A stretch of 64,000 nt of DNA from NCBI RefSeq assembly GCF_030817415.1, contig NZ_JAUSZI010000002.1, forward strand, positions 10,949,501 to 11,013,500, in the 5' to 3' direction. The position numbers and the translations under genes were made by a program. This DNA is from Streptomyces umbrinus. GTDB lineage: Bacteria; Actinomycetota; Actinomycetes; Streptomycetales; Streptomycetaceae. Positions 42,048 through 49,937 of this stretch are shown in pieces. Within the stretch, counting starts at the first letter, position 1; the number at the start of each line of letters is the position of its first letter. The notes below the pieces were generated by a model. That model was not told where the DNA came from. It did no database searches and saw only the letters and a program-made list of their open reading frames with translations.

Positions 42048-43867
42048 CGGGTGCTCCCGGTCGTGTGGCGCAGAATGTCCTCGCCGAGCGGAGAGGAGAG
42101 GCGGACATATCCGGCCTCGCGGTCGGCCTTGCGCTCCCAGCGGGTGAGGAGGTTCGCCTTGGCGGGCAGGGGCACTCCGGCGAGCAGCGCGGCCAGCGGA
42201 GGCGGGCAGCCGTGCCGGTCGGCGTACTTCTGGAGGGTGATGCGGACCTCCGCCCACAGAGCCGCCTCGGCATGGGGGTGCAGGTCGGCGAGCGCGGCGA
42301 GCAGCTCGGCGATGTGGTTCACGAGCAGGCAGTAGACGACCCGGTCCCAGCCGCGCTGCGCGTCGTACGTCATCGGGCCCGCGACCTCGGGCGGCAGCGC
42401 GGCGAGGGTCTCGGCGTGGTGCTCGGGCACGAGCTTGGTGCCCTCCAGATCGCGGAAGAGGACCTGGGCGGGCATGCCGTCGCCGTCGACGCAGATCAGC
42501 ACGTTCTGCAGGTGGGGTTCCAGCACCAGACCGTGGTCGAAGCAGGCGGCAAGGACCGGCGGCACGAGCAGCCTGAGGTAGGCCGACCACCAGTCGAGCG
42601 CGGCCTGCGGACCGGCCCCGTCGAGGAGGTGGGAGACGTGCGCGGGACTCGTCGGGTACTCGTCCGCGACGGCCGCCGCGAGCAGCGGGGTGGTGCCGGG
42701 CAGGAGGTGCCGGGTCAGGCCCTCGCGGACGATGACGCCGAAGCCTTCGAGCAGCTCGCGGTCCGGGGCGCCGTCCGGCCCGGGCAGGGCGAGGCTGCGG
42801 TACGCGGGCTCGCGGAGCACCGCGCTGCCGGGGAAGCGCTCGGCGAGGTCGGCCAGGGCCGGTCCCAGGGCACGGGTGAGTGCGACGGCGCCGGAGAGCT
42901 CGTAACTCGCGTTTTTGCGCAGGCAGTTGGTGATCCGGACGTTCAGGCTGAACTTCAGGAACGACTCGCCGTCGTACAGCGTCCGCACGGATGCGGTGGC
43001 GGCGAAGGGCCTGCCGCCCGGGCCGAGGTCGAGGATGTCCCCGCGCCCGAGGGCCGCGCGCAGCGCCGGGTGCTCGTGGAGCATCGCGTACTGCCAGGGG
43101 TGGGCGGGCAGGAGTCGGTAGCCGTCGGGCACGTCGGCACCGCCCTCGCGGTCCTGCCGGTCCCGTCGGTCCCGTCGGTCGAGCACGTCCAGGGCGCCGG
43201 GCTCCGCGGCCTCCTCGGCGATCAGGTGCTCGCGTACGGCCAGGTGGCGCAGAAGGAAGGCCGCGCCGGCCTCCGGCGAGTAGGCGAGCCAGGAGTCCGC
43301 CTCCCCGGTGCGCGCCTTGGGCGTGGGATGGAAGCGGTGCCCGAACAGCAGCGACTGCTCGGACACGAGATAGGCGGCGACGGGCGTGTCCGCCGGCACC
43401 GAGTCGTTCCCGGCCCGTACGGGGATCGCGTGGGGATCGGTCCCCGCTCGTACGGCGAGAGAGGCGGCGATGGTTCGGTGACTGGAGTCGATCTGTTCCA
43501 GGAACTCCTCGTTGCGCACACCGGTACGCAGGGACAGCTCGTCCTGCGTGTACTCGGCCAGCCGCCGCCATCCGACCACGTGCCAGCCACCGTCGGCCGT
43601 CTGCTCGCTCACCGGGCCCGCGAAGCGGTGTGCGCCGAGCAGCGACGTACGGCGCAGGGCGACGCGCAGCAGCACGCCGCGGCGGGGGAGCCGCAGCAGC
43701 AGACGGCCATCGGTGAAGGCGGTCTGGCGTTCGGGCGCCGACACCTCGCGCAGCAGACAGTTGAGGAGGGTGTGCGCCACGGCCTCGTCGGGGGACGGGA
43801 GTTCGGTCGTCGCGGTGGGGGCGGTGGCGGCGGGGGTGCTACCGAGCGACTCGGTCAGCGAGGGCAT
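42044..43867 (-). CDS. IucA/IucC-family NIS siderophore synthetase (second)
   Basis: 607 aa. NIS synthetase features: GHRFHPTPKARTGEADSWLAY (phosphate/ATP loop HP-x-x-K-x-R), RKNASYELSGAVALTRALGP, HGLVLEPHLQNVLICVDGDG (HxQN) and FRDLEGTKLVPEHH. Such enzymes adenylate citrate or a citryl intermediate and condense it with an amine or alcohol. It overlaps the decarboxylase start by 4 bp and the exporter by 13 bp. The start at 43867 gives MPSLTESLGSTPAAT. Two NIS synthetases in one operon suggest two condensations onto one citrate. Confidence 0.92.
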   Translation of the reverse strand: MPSLTESLGSTPAATAPTATTELPSPDEAVAHTLLNCLLREVSAPERQTAFTDGRLLLRLPRRGVLLRVALRRTSLLGAHRFAGPVSEQTADGGWHVVGWRRLAEYTQDELSLRTGVRNEEFLEQIDSSHRTIAASLAVRAGTDPHAIPVRAGNDSVPADTPVAAYLVSEQSLLFGHRFHPTPKARTGEADSWLAYSPEAGAAFLLRHLAVREHLIAEEAAEPGALDVLDRRDRRDRQDREGGADVPDGYRLLPAHPWQYAMLHEHPALRAALGRGDILDLGPGGRPFAATASVRTLYDGESFLKFSLNVRITNCLRKNASYELSGAVALTRALGPALADLAERFPGSAVLREPAYRSLALPGPDGAPDRELLEGFGVIVREGLTRHLLPGTTPLLAAAVADEYPTSPAHVSHLLDGAGPQAALDWWSAYLRLLVPPVLAACFDHGLVLEPHLQNVLICVDGDGMPAQVLFRDLEGTKLVPEHHAETLAALPPEVAGPMTYDAQRGWDRVVYCLLVNHIAELLAALADLHPHAEAALWAEVRITLQKYADRHGCPPPLAALLAGVPLPAKANLLTRWERKADREAGYVRLSSPLGEDILRHTTGSTR

Positions 43868-45057
43868 GTGTGGCTCCAGCGGGTGCAAAGAGAGCGGAGG
43901 ATGGTCGCGCATACGGTGATCAGTGCGACGGCCGCGCCGGTGAGTAAGGGTGCGGTCGGGCCGTAGCGGGCGCTGCCCGCCGCCGCGGCCACGCCGGAGG
44001 CGACCGCGCCGGCCTTGGAGAAGAACTCCAGCGAGCCGAACAGCCCGCCGGGGGAACGGCCCTTGACGCAGTCGGCGGTCAGCACCGACAGACACACCAG
44101 GCCGAGCGTCAGCCCCACGCCGAGGACCAGCCGTACGCCGATCAGGGTGGCGAGGGAGTCGGCCACGCTGTGACCGGCCAGTCCGATCGCGACGCAGACG
44201 AATCCGAACACGATCCCGGCCCGGGCACGGTCCCGGAAGGCGGTGTGTACGGGCATGGCGGCCATGAGGTAGCAGAGGTGGGGCACGGCGAACAGCACGC
44301 CCGCCGGCGTCGGTGACGCGCCCGGTATTCGTTCCTCGACAAGGGAGATGAGGTAGGGGAAGGAGATGACCGTGGAGAAGACGAAGGCGAACTCGAGCGC
44401 GTACAGCGAGCGCAGGGCCCCAGCCGGGGCGGGCTCGGAAGTCTGCGCCATCTCCGTCAAGTCGGCCTCCTCCGCCTGTGGTTCGGGCAGTGCGGCGAGC
44501 AACAGGGCGGCGGCCAGGGGGAGAAGGGCGAGCAGTGCGTACTGGCGATGCGGTGACAGCCAGGTCGACAGGAAGCCGACGACGATCGGGGCGACGACCA
44601 GGGCCGCCCGCGCGCTGCCGTGCATCAGCGTGAGTGCCGTGGACAGGTGGGTTCCTTCCAGCGCGGCACCGAGATAGCCGTTGGACGCCGCGAACGTGCC
44701 GCCGAGGACGCCCTGCAACACCAGCGCCGCGGTGAAGGTGCCGAGCGAATCGGCCCACCCCGCGAGCAGGAAGGTGACGGCGAGCCCCAACTGGGCGCGC
44801 AGCAACAGCCGTTTTCGCCCGAAGCGGTCCGCGAGCCGACCCCACACAGGGGCACCGAGCGCGCCGAACACGGTGGGCACGACATACAGCAGACCCGCCC
44901 AGCGAGCCGTCCGGTCGCCGAGCTCCGGAAGGATCTCGGTCAGGAACGGCGGCAGCCCCAGTGCCGCGAACGACGCCACGAAGTAGCAGCCCGCGACGGC
45001 GTGCACGTGCCCGGGCCCGAACCCGGGGCGGGGCATCCGCAGGACATCGGCCGTCAT
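43855..45057 (-). CDS. MFS siderophore exporter
   Basis: 400 aa with 12 predicted helices in two halves, start overlapping the upstream stop (ATGA). The MFS loop motif GRLADRFGRKRLLLRAQ lies between helices 2 and 3; a charged linker LPEPQAEEADLTEMAQTSEPAPAG splits the halves. It lies between the two NIS synthetase genes, like SbnD in staphyloferrin B clusters, so export of the finished siderophore is its likely job. Its own start is MTADVLRMPRPG at 45057. Confidence 0.9.
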   Translation of the reverse strand: MTADVLRMPRPGFGPGHVHAVAGCYFVASFAALGLPPFLTEILPELGDRTARWAGLLYVVPTVFGALGAPVWGRLADRFGRKRLLLRAQLGLAVTFLLAGWADSLGTFTAALVLQGVLGGTFAASNGYLGAALEGTHLSTALTLMHGSARAALVVAPIVVGFLSTWLSPHRQYALLALLPLAAALLLAALPEPQAEEADLTEMAQTSEPAPAGALRSLYALEFAFVFSTVISFPYLISLVEERIPGASPTPAGVLFAVPHLCYLMAAMPVHTAFRDRARAGIVFGFVCVAIGLAGHSVADSLATLIGVRLVLGVGLTLGLVCLSVLTADCVKGRSPGGLFGSLEFFSKAGAVASGVAAAAGSARYGPTAPLLTGAAVALITVCATILRSLCTRWSHTCPR

Positions 45058-46913
45058 GCCGAATTCGCTGTGAGTAGAAGGTAGTTGGGGCCGGTCGTGT
45101 AGTGCTTGTTGATGTCCGCCGCGCCCGAACGGTCCTTGGTGAGCAGGGTTCCCGCGGTGACCATCGCCTTCACGGGCAGGCGGGGCGCGTCCAGCACCTG
45201 GGCCCGCAGCACGGCACCGGGCTCGCCCGCTCCCGTCCCGAGCCGCTCGACAGCCTCGGCGAGCCGGTCGCGTACGAGCCGCAGCAGCACCGGAAGCGGA
45301 GCGCGACCGTGCCGGGCGAGCCCGAACGCGTAGGCGCCCGCGCACAGATGGACCGGGATGGTGGTGAACAGGTCGACGACCGGCTGGTCGCTCTCGGTGA
45401 AGGTCCGGGCATCGTCGAAGTCATGCGGGATGGTGGTGTTGTTTCCCAACCGCTCACCCAATCCCTCACCCAACCGCTCGCGCAGCCGCGCGGAGTTGAT
45501 ACGCGGCCCGTCGTTGTCCTTGAACAACAGCCGCAGCCGAGTGCGGCCGTCGGCTCGCCCGTCCAGGACGAGCGAGATGTTCTGCTGGTGCGACTCCAGC
45601 GCGATCCCATAGCCGAACAGCGTGGTCTGCCAGTCGAAGAGCAGCGTGAGCCAGGCGTCGAACAGGGCGAGCGGGTCGCCGTCGTAGAAGCGGTCGGCCA
45701 GGTGGTCGATGACCAGTCGGCCACCGGGTGCTTCGGCGAGCAGCGCGGCCATCGGCACGACGACGGAGTCCTGGAGACCGGCGGGGTAACGCCGGAACAG
45801 CGCGGCGAGCAGTTCGTGCCCCGCGTGCGCGTACCTGGTCTCGTCGGCATGCAGGATCGTGTCCTGGAAGCGGGGCTCGCGGGCGACGACCCGCTCGATC
45901 AGACGCTGTCCCGCGGCTCCGTCGACGAGTGTGCCGGGCTTGATGGTCCGCCGGTTGCGCAGGCCCAACGTGGCGGTGGCCAGGGGGAGTTTGACGTGCA
46001 GCAGTGGGTCGGCGGACATGGCCACGGTACGCATCGACAGCGTGGGCACGGTTTCGAGGTGGGCGCGGTCGGCGAGCACCGCGCGCCCCGCCAGACCGGT
46101 GGCACGCAGGGCCCCTTCCAGCGGGGCACCGACGGTCAACGGGTGCACGGGCAGGGCCACATGCGTACGGTCGAGCTCCCCCAGTCCGATCAGTCCGGGC
46201 GTGGGCCAGTCGTCCGGAAGGGTGCCGGTGACCGCATCCCGGGGCACGGCGAGCCAGCGCAACGAGAAGTGCGGATGGAACTCCGGTGCGTACGCCCGCA
46301 GTTGCTCCTCGGTGAGCCCGGACCGGCCGCGTGCCGTGGGGTAGACGGGATGGTCGAGATGCGCGGCGAGGGTGTCGAACGCCGGCCCGGCCGTCAGTCC
46401 GGTCCAGTCGGCCGGGTCCGCACCAAGACGGTCCGTCAGCCGCTCGGCGGCCTCCGGCCGGAACGAGGCGTGCAGCCGCATGGTGGCCAGCGTCTGACGG
46501 CACTCCTCCGCGAAAGCGTCGAACCCGCCCTGGTCGAGGGGATCGGCCAGGGCCCGCAGTGCGCCAAGGATCTCGTCGCACGTCTCATACGGGACGGGGA
46601 CGTGCGCGGGTTCCTCGAACTCCCCGACGAGCAGCGGCAGCCGGGCCGTGAACTCACACTGGAACCCGTCCTGGACGACGGGCAGCAGAAGGAAACCCCC
46701 TTGCCCGTCGGCCCGTTGCAGCCACGCGCCGTCCGGCCGCTGCACGAGCGTGCTGCGCGTACGCAGGCCGACCACGTCCTCACGCAGCAGAGCGCTGAGC
46801 ACCCGGATCACCAACTCGCCCTCAGTGGGGTCGGTCTCCGTCCGTACGCCGTGCCCGCCGCCCGTGTCGTCCGCGTCGAAGGAGCCGCCGGTCGTCGCAG
46901 TCGGGCCCGTCAC
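45054..46913 (-). CDS. IucA/IucC-family NIS siderophore synthetase (first)
   Basis: 619 aa, GTG start at 46913 that overlaps the ATP-grasp stop as GTGA with GGAGA 7 nt upstream; a GTG 15 bp further out is possible. NIS synthetase features: HPVYPTARGRSG and EFHPHFSLRWLAVP in the N-terminal part, VALPVHPLTVGAPL, MSADPLLHVKLPLATATLGLRNRRTIKPGT, GIALESHQQNISLVLDG (HxQN) and FKDNDGPRIN. The class (A, B or C) cannot be settled by eye. It follows the ATP-grasp gene and precedes the exporter; in frame with the operon's coupled translation. Confidence 0.92.
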   Translation of the reverse strand: MTGPTATTGGSFDADDTGGGHGVRTETDPTEGELVIRVLSALLREDVVGLRTRSTLVQRPDGAWLQRADGQGGFLLLPVVQDGFQCEFTARLPLLVGEFEEPAHVPVPYETCDEILGALRALADPLDQGGFDAFAEECRQTLATMRLHASFRPEAAERLTDRLGADPADWTGLTAGPAFDTLAAHLDHPVYPTARGRSGLTEEQLRAYAPEFHPHFSLRWLAVPRDAVTGTLPDDWPTPGLIGLGELDRTHVALPVHPLTVGAPLEGALRATGLAGRAVLADRAHLETVPTLSMRTVAMSADPLLHVKLPLATATLGLRNRRTIKPGTLVDGAAGQRLIERVVAREPRFQDTILHADETRYAHAGHELLAALFRRYPAGLQDSVVVPMAALLAEAPGGRLVIDHLADRFYDGDPLALFDAWLTLLFDWQTTLFGYGIALESHQQNISLVLDGRADGRTRLRLLFKDNDGPRINSARLRERLGEGLGERLGNNTTIPHDFDDARTFTESDQPVVDLFTTIPVHLCAGAYAFGLARHGRAPLPVLLRLVRDRLAEAVERLGTGAGEPGAVLRAQVLDAPRLPVKAMVTAGTLLTKDRSGAADINKHYTTGPNYLLLTANSA

Positions 46914-48091
46914 CGCTGGATCTCCCACCGCTGCCCGTCCAGGAACTCGGCCACGGCCTTGTCCACGGCCTCCTGGTCGGTTCCCATGGCCCGCAGCACG
47001 CCGAGGAAGTCGCGATTGGTGTGATACACGTCGTGCCGCTCGCCGACCTCCCGAAGCGGGCGATACGTCAACTGCACTCCGTCGACGGTCAGTTCGGTTG
47101 CCGCGGGGGCGACGGTCAGCGTCCCGGCGCTCTCGGCACAGGGGTACTCCAGCCGTGCCGCGCCGTCTCCCCGTGCGCCCAGGTCCGTCGGCAGACGCTC
47201 ACCCAGGTGCGTACGCAGTATGTGCTCGAAGAGCGGGATCTCCAGCAGGCGTGCCAGCAGCAGATCGCACTGGTCGCCGATGGCGCGGTAGTTGACCTCG
47301 ATGATTCGCGCCCGGCCCTCGTGGACCACGAATTCGGTGTGGCAGGCGCCGAATCCCACGCCGAGCGCGTCGAGTTGGGCCAGCACCTGGTCGGCGACCG
47401 GCTCGGGATGGGCCGCGACGAAGGTCAGCCGTTCCTCGATGAAGTACGGCGGTGGTGACACCGTGGTGTGAAAACCGCCCAGGACATGGCGGACATGACC
47501 GTCGCCGAGCGTCTCCAGGGTGTACAGCTCGCCCGGCAGGTACTCCTCGACGACCAGGGCGGCCCCCGGGCGACGGCTCTGGATCTCCGTGCAGCGCGCC
47601 ACCAGTTCCTCGGGACCGTCGACGAGGACGACGTCCTCGCTGGCCACGCCCTCACGAGGCTTGACGACACACGGGTAAGGAGGGTCGAGGCCGGCCAGGC
47701 CCGCGAGATCCGTGACTTCGGTCGACCACACCGTGTCCGCGCCGACGGAGGCGAGACGGCGGCGCATCTCGGCCTTGTCCTTGGTGCGCAGGGTGACCCA
47801 CCAGTCCTTGCCCGACAGGCCGAAGTAATCGGCGGCCAGAGCGGCCTGGGTCTGCAGATGGTCGCTGTTGGTGAAGACCGCGTCGGGTCGGTGATGAGTC
47901 GATATCCGGGTGACGACGGCACGGAAGTCGCGCACGTCGCACTCCAGGATCTCGATGTCCGGATACACGCTCCGGTGGGCGTCCGGCTGGTCGGTGAGGA
48001 GCGTGACGTCCAGGCCGAGCCGCGCCGCGGCGGGCAGAAATCCTTCGGTGACGGAGTCGGTCGGGTTGAGGGCCAGTAGATACATACGCAT
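46910..48091 (-). CDS. ATP-grasp ligase of the siderophore operon
   Basis: 393 aa, start ATG 48091 (a second ATG two codons on); the ribosome site is weak. N-terminal segment MRMYLLALNPTDSVTEGFLPAAARLGLDVTLLTD, ATP-grasp core PCVVKPREGVASEDVVLVDGPEELVARC, VVEEYLPGELYTLETLG, ARIIEVNYRAIGDQCDLLL (metal-ligand Glu/Asn). It is of the carboxylate-amine ligase class (D-ala-D-ala/ carnosine-synthase style) joining an acyl phosphate to an amine. Standard NIS loci (staphyloferrin B, achromobactin) lack such a ligase, so here it may add an amino acid to the citrate-amine scaffold. It is the first large gene of the operon. Confidence 0.9.
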   Translation of the reverse strand: MRMYLLALNPTDSVTEGFLPAAARLGLDVTLLTDQPDAHRSVYPDIEILECDVRDFRAVVTRISTHHRPDAVFTNSDHLQTQAALAADYFGLSGKDWWVTLRTKDKAEMRRRLASVGADTVWSTEVTDLAGLAGLDPPYPCVVKPREGVASEDVVLVDGPEELVARCTEIQSRRPGAALVVEEYLPGELYTLETLGDGHVRHVLGGFHTTVSPPPYFIEERLTFVAAHPEPVADQVLAQLDALGVGFGACHTEFVVHEGRARIIEVNYRAIGDQCDLLLARLLEIPLFEHILRTHLGERLPTDLGARGDGAARLEYPCAESAGTLTVAPAATELTVDGVQLTYRPLREVGERHDVYHTNRDFLGVLRAMGTDQEAVDKAVAEFLDGQRWEIQR

Positions 48092-48128
48092 GCGCGACGA
48101 CAACTTCCGCTCGTGGGTGGAGTGTTGA

Positions 48129-48158
48129 GGGGCGTGCTCGAGATGCCGGGCACGCCCC
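48129..48158 (-). terminator. Hairpin between small ORF and ATP-grasp gene
   Basis: GGGGCGTGC (48129-48137) pairs perfectly with GCACGCCCC (48150-48158) around a 12-nt loop. It lies 13 bp after the small ORF's stop and 38 bp before the ATP-grasp start; could terminate or attenuate. Confidence 0.6.
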
Positions 48159-48170
48159 CGGCGGTGGGAA

Positions 48171-48371
48171 TTACTTCCTCGGGAGCTCGAAGCCGGTGGC
48201 CTTCGCCGCGACCGCGAAGCCCGCACAGGCGTTGATGCCGAGGGTCGCCGGCGAGGCCGGTGGATCGCGCGTGATGCCCTGTGCGACTGCACCGGGGCCC
48301 GGGAGCGCGGTATCCACCGTGAGCCCGAGGGCGGTACACGGCGGCCGCAGGGCGCGCGGTGGCACACCCAT
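48171..48371 (-). CDS. Small coding-like ORF at the head of the siderophore operon
   Basis: 66 aa from ATG 48371; the frame is open to an ATG at 48422, but those 17 codons include TTA and have about half G/C third positions, while from 48371 on the third positions are about 85% G/C, the Streptomyces coding pattern. The C-terminal part reads TLGINACAGFAVAAKATGFE. Two cysteines (12 and 49), no signal peptide, no known family. No Shine-Dalgarno is visible, and the iron-box half site overlaps the 48422 ATG, so the longer form is unlikely. It may be a leader peptide, a peptide substrate of the ATP-grasp ligase, or chance. Confidence 0.4.
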   Translation of the reverse strand: MGVPPRALRPPCTALGLTVDTALPGPGAVAQGITRDPPASPATLGINACAGFAVAAKATGFELPRK

Positions 48372-48409
48372 TGGTGCGGCCCGTTGGGACACAGTCACGG
48401 TACGTGAGC

Positions 48410-48420
48410 TTAAGTTAGGC
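48410..48420 (-). promoter_or_regulatory. Possible iron-box half site, siderophore operon side
   Basis: TTAAGTTAGGC on the plus strand matches 10 of 11 bases of the left half of the DmdR/IdeR consensus TTAGGTTAGGC; the right half is not conserved. It would sit in the promoter of the leftward operon. Confidence 0.4.
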
Positions 48421-48522
48421 ATGTTTTGGTTTTCAACCAGCTATGGAGGGGCTGTGACGTGCGCCTCCCTTGATCGTTGCTCCAGGGGTGCGGTCACGCG
48501 CTGCTGTCGGTGATCTCTATAC

Positions 48523-48541
48523 TAAGGTAAGCCTTACCTGC
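48523..48541 (+). promoter_or_regulatory. Iron box (DmdR/IdeR operator)
   Basis: TAAGGTAAGCCTTACCTGC contains the palindrome AGGTAAG-C-CTTACCT. It matches the 19-bp DmdR/IdeR-type operator pattern that represses iron-uptake genes when iron is present. It lies 35 bp before the FhuF-type reductase start and about 150 bp from the head of the divergent operon. Confidence 0.85.
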
Positions 48542-48575
48542 TTCACTCGCTTTGCCCCCATGCACAGGAGTACCA

Positions 48576-49433
48576 ATGACCGTGGCCGCGGAGACTCTGT
48601 CGACCGGTGCGGGCACGCCCGTGTCCGACCTGCTCGTGGGCACGTACCGGCAACTGGGCGAGGTGTGCGAGGCGTTGACCGTGCGAGTCGCCGACCCGGG
48701 TCCGGACGTCACCCAAATGGGCGTCAGTTGGGCTGAGTTGACGAAGGATCAGGAGGCCCTGGACGCCTTCCTCCTGGCCGAGACCGCCCGCATCCAGGAC
48801 CGTTACGACCACACCCCGCGCCGGGACGTCGCCGCCTCGCGAGCCCTTCACGACTACGCCTGGTCCGTGGGGCTGCTGATGAGCGGCGTCTGGTACCTCA
48901 CGGGCCGGGTGCCGCGTATCCACCCCGAAGACGTACGGCTCGACCTGACGACCGGCGTGTTCGAGATCAGCCCCCGCCCGGACCTGACGTGCCTCCCGGA
49001 CGATCCGGCCGCCGCACTTCCCGGCACTCTTACGGTTCCTCATGAGGAGGCCCTGCGTGCCGAGTTGAGGGCAGCCGTTGCCGATCACATGGAACCGCTG
49101 CTCTCCGCGATCGCCCCGCACATCCGGCGCGGCCCGCGCGCCCTGTGGGGCATGGTCACCGACGACCTTGTCTCCGGCATCTCGTACCTCGGCCGCATGC
49201 TCGGCCAGGAACCCGACGCCGTCCGGGCGGCCACCGCGCTCCTGCCCTCGGCCGTCGCACCCTTCCCGGGCGGAGCGGAGTTCCGCCGGCTCATCGGCAG
49301 TGACGGACGGCAGCACACGACCCGCACCCGTATGGGCTGCTGCCTCTACTACACGATCCGCCCCGCCGAGGCCTGCGCCACCTGCCCCCGAACCTGCGAC
49401 GCCGAACGGCTGCGCCGGATCGAGGAGGGCTGA
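48576..49433 (+). CDS. FhuF-type (2Fe-2S) ferric-siderophore reductase
   Basis: 285 aa from ATG 48576, CAGGAG 5 nt upstream. The C-terminus has the family cluster ligands GCCLYYTIRPAEACATCPRTC, i.e. CC-x10-C-x2-C. The body carries LHDYAWSVGLLMSGVWYLTGR and LWGMVTDDLVSGISYLGRML, typical of FhuF. It would reduce ferric siderophore to release iron in the cytosol. It is behind the iron box and divergent from the siderophore operon, so it probably serves the same compound. No ABC importer or binding-protein gene is in the window; those must be elsewhere. Confidence 0.93.
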   Translation: MTVAAETLSTGAGTPVSDLLVGTYRQLGEVCEALTVRVADPGPDVTQMGVSWAELTKDQEALDAFLLAETARIQDRYDHTPRRDVAASRALHDYAWSVGLLMSGVWYLTGRVPRIHPEDVRLDLTTGVFEISPRPDLTCLPDDPAAALPGTLTVPHEEALRAELRAAVADHMEPLLSAIAPHIRRGPRALWGMVTDDLVSGISYLGRMLGQEPDAVRAATALLPSAVAPFPGGAEFRRLIGSDGRQHTTRTRMGCCLYYTIRPAEACATCPRTCDAERLRRIEEG

Positions 49434-49570
49434 ACATCGTCACGCGCCGACTCCGTCATACGGCGGCTCTCCGCCGCACGAGCGGTACCGGCACGGCGGG
49501 CGCCCGCGTTCCGTCCCGCGTACGGTGGCTTGAGGGCGGCCGACACATGTCTCACGACAGGAGACGCGCG

Positions 49571-49933
49571 ATGAGCGGCGAACCGACCTTCTTCGAAATC
49601 GGCGTGGCCGACCCCGAGCGGGGCCGCGCCTTCTACGGATCCCTCCTCGGCTGGACCTTCGAACCCGGCACGTCAGAAGGCGGCGGCTTCGCCATCACCA
49701 CCGACGGAGTGCCGGGCGGAATGCACGGCGGCGACGCCGGAGCCTCCCCCTATCTCTTCTTCAGGGTGGACGACCTCGGCGCCGCCGTCGCCCGGGTCCG
49801 TGAACTGGGCGGCACAGTGGAGGACCTGGGCGACGGGGGCGACAGCGAGGAGTCGGCCGCCCGGTTCGGCCGCTTCAAGCTGTGCCGCGACGACCAGGGC
49901 TCCGCCTTCGGACTCCACGAGCCGCCGAAGTGA
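49571..49933 (+). CDS. VOC (glyoxalase/bleomycin-resistance-fold) family protein
   Basis: 120 aa from ATG 49571 with AGGAG 8 nt upstream; an ATG-like start 24 bp earlier is less likely. Typical sequence: PTFFEIGVADPERGRAFYGSLLGWTFEP at the N-terminus, PYLFFRVDDLGAAVARVRELGGTVEDLGDGG and FKLCRDDQGSAFGLHEPP. These form one beta-alpha-beta-beta-beta half-fold repeated twice. Substrate and metal use are unknown. It faces the amidase gene with 4 bp between the two stops. Confidence 0.87.
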   Translation: MSGEPTFFEIGVADPERGRAFYGSLLGWTFEPGTSEGGGFAITTDGVPGGMHGGDAGASPYLFFRVDDLGAAVARVRELGGTVEDLGDGGDSEESAARFGRFKLCRDDQGSAFGLHEPPK

Positions 49934-49937
49934 CCCT

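Noticed and set aside
40785..43571. Decarboxylase frame extending a further 500 codons upstream
   Set aside because: The upstream part is the shadow of the IucA/IucC gene; family N-terminus begins at 42047 with an ATGA overlap.
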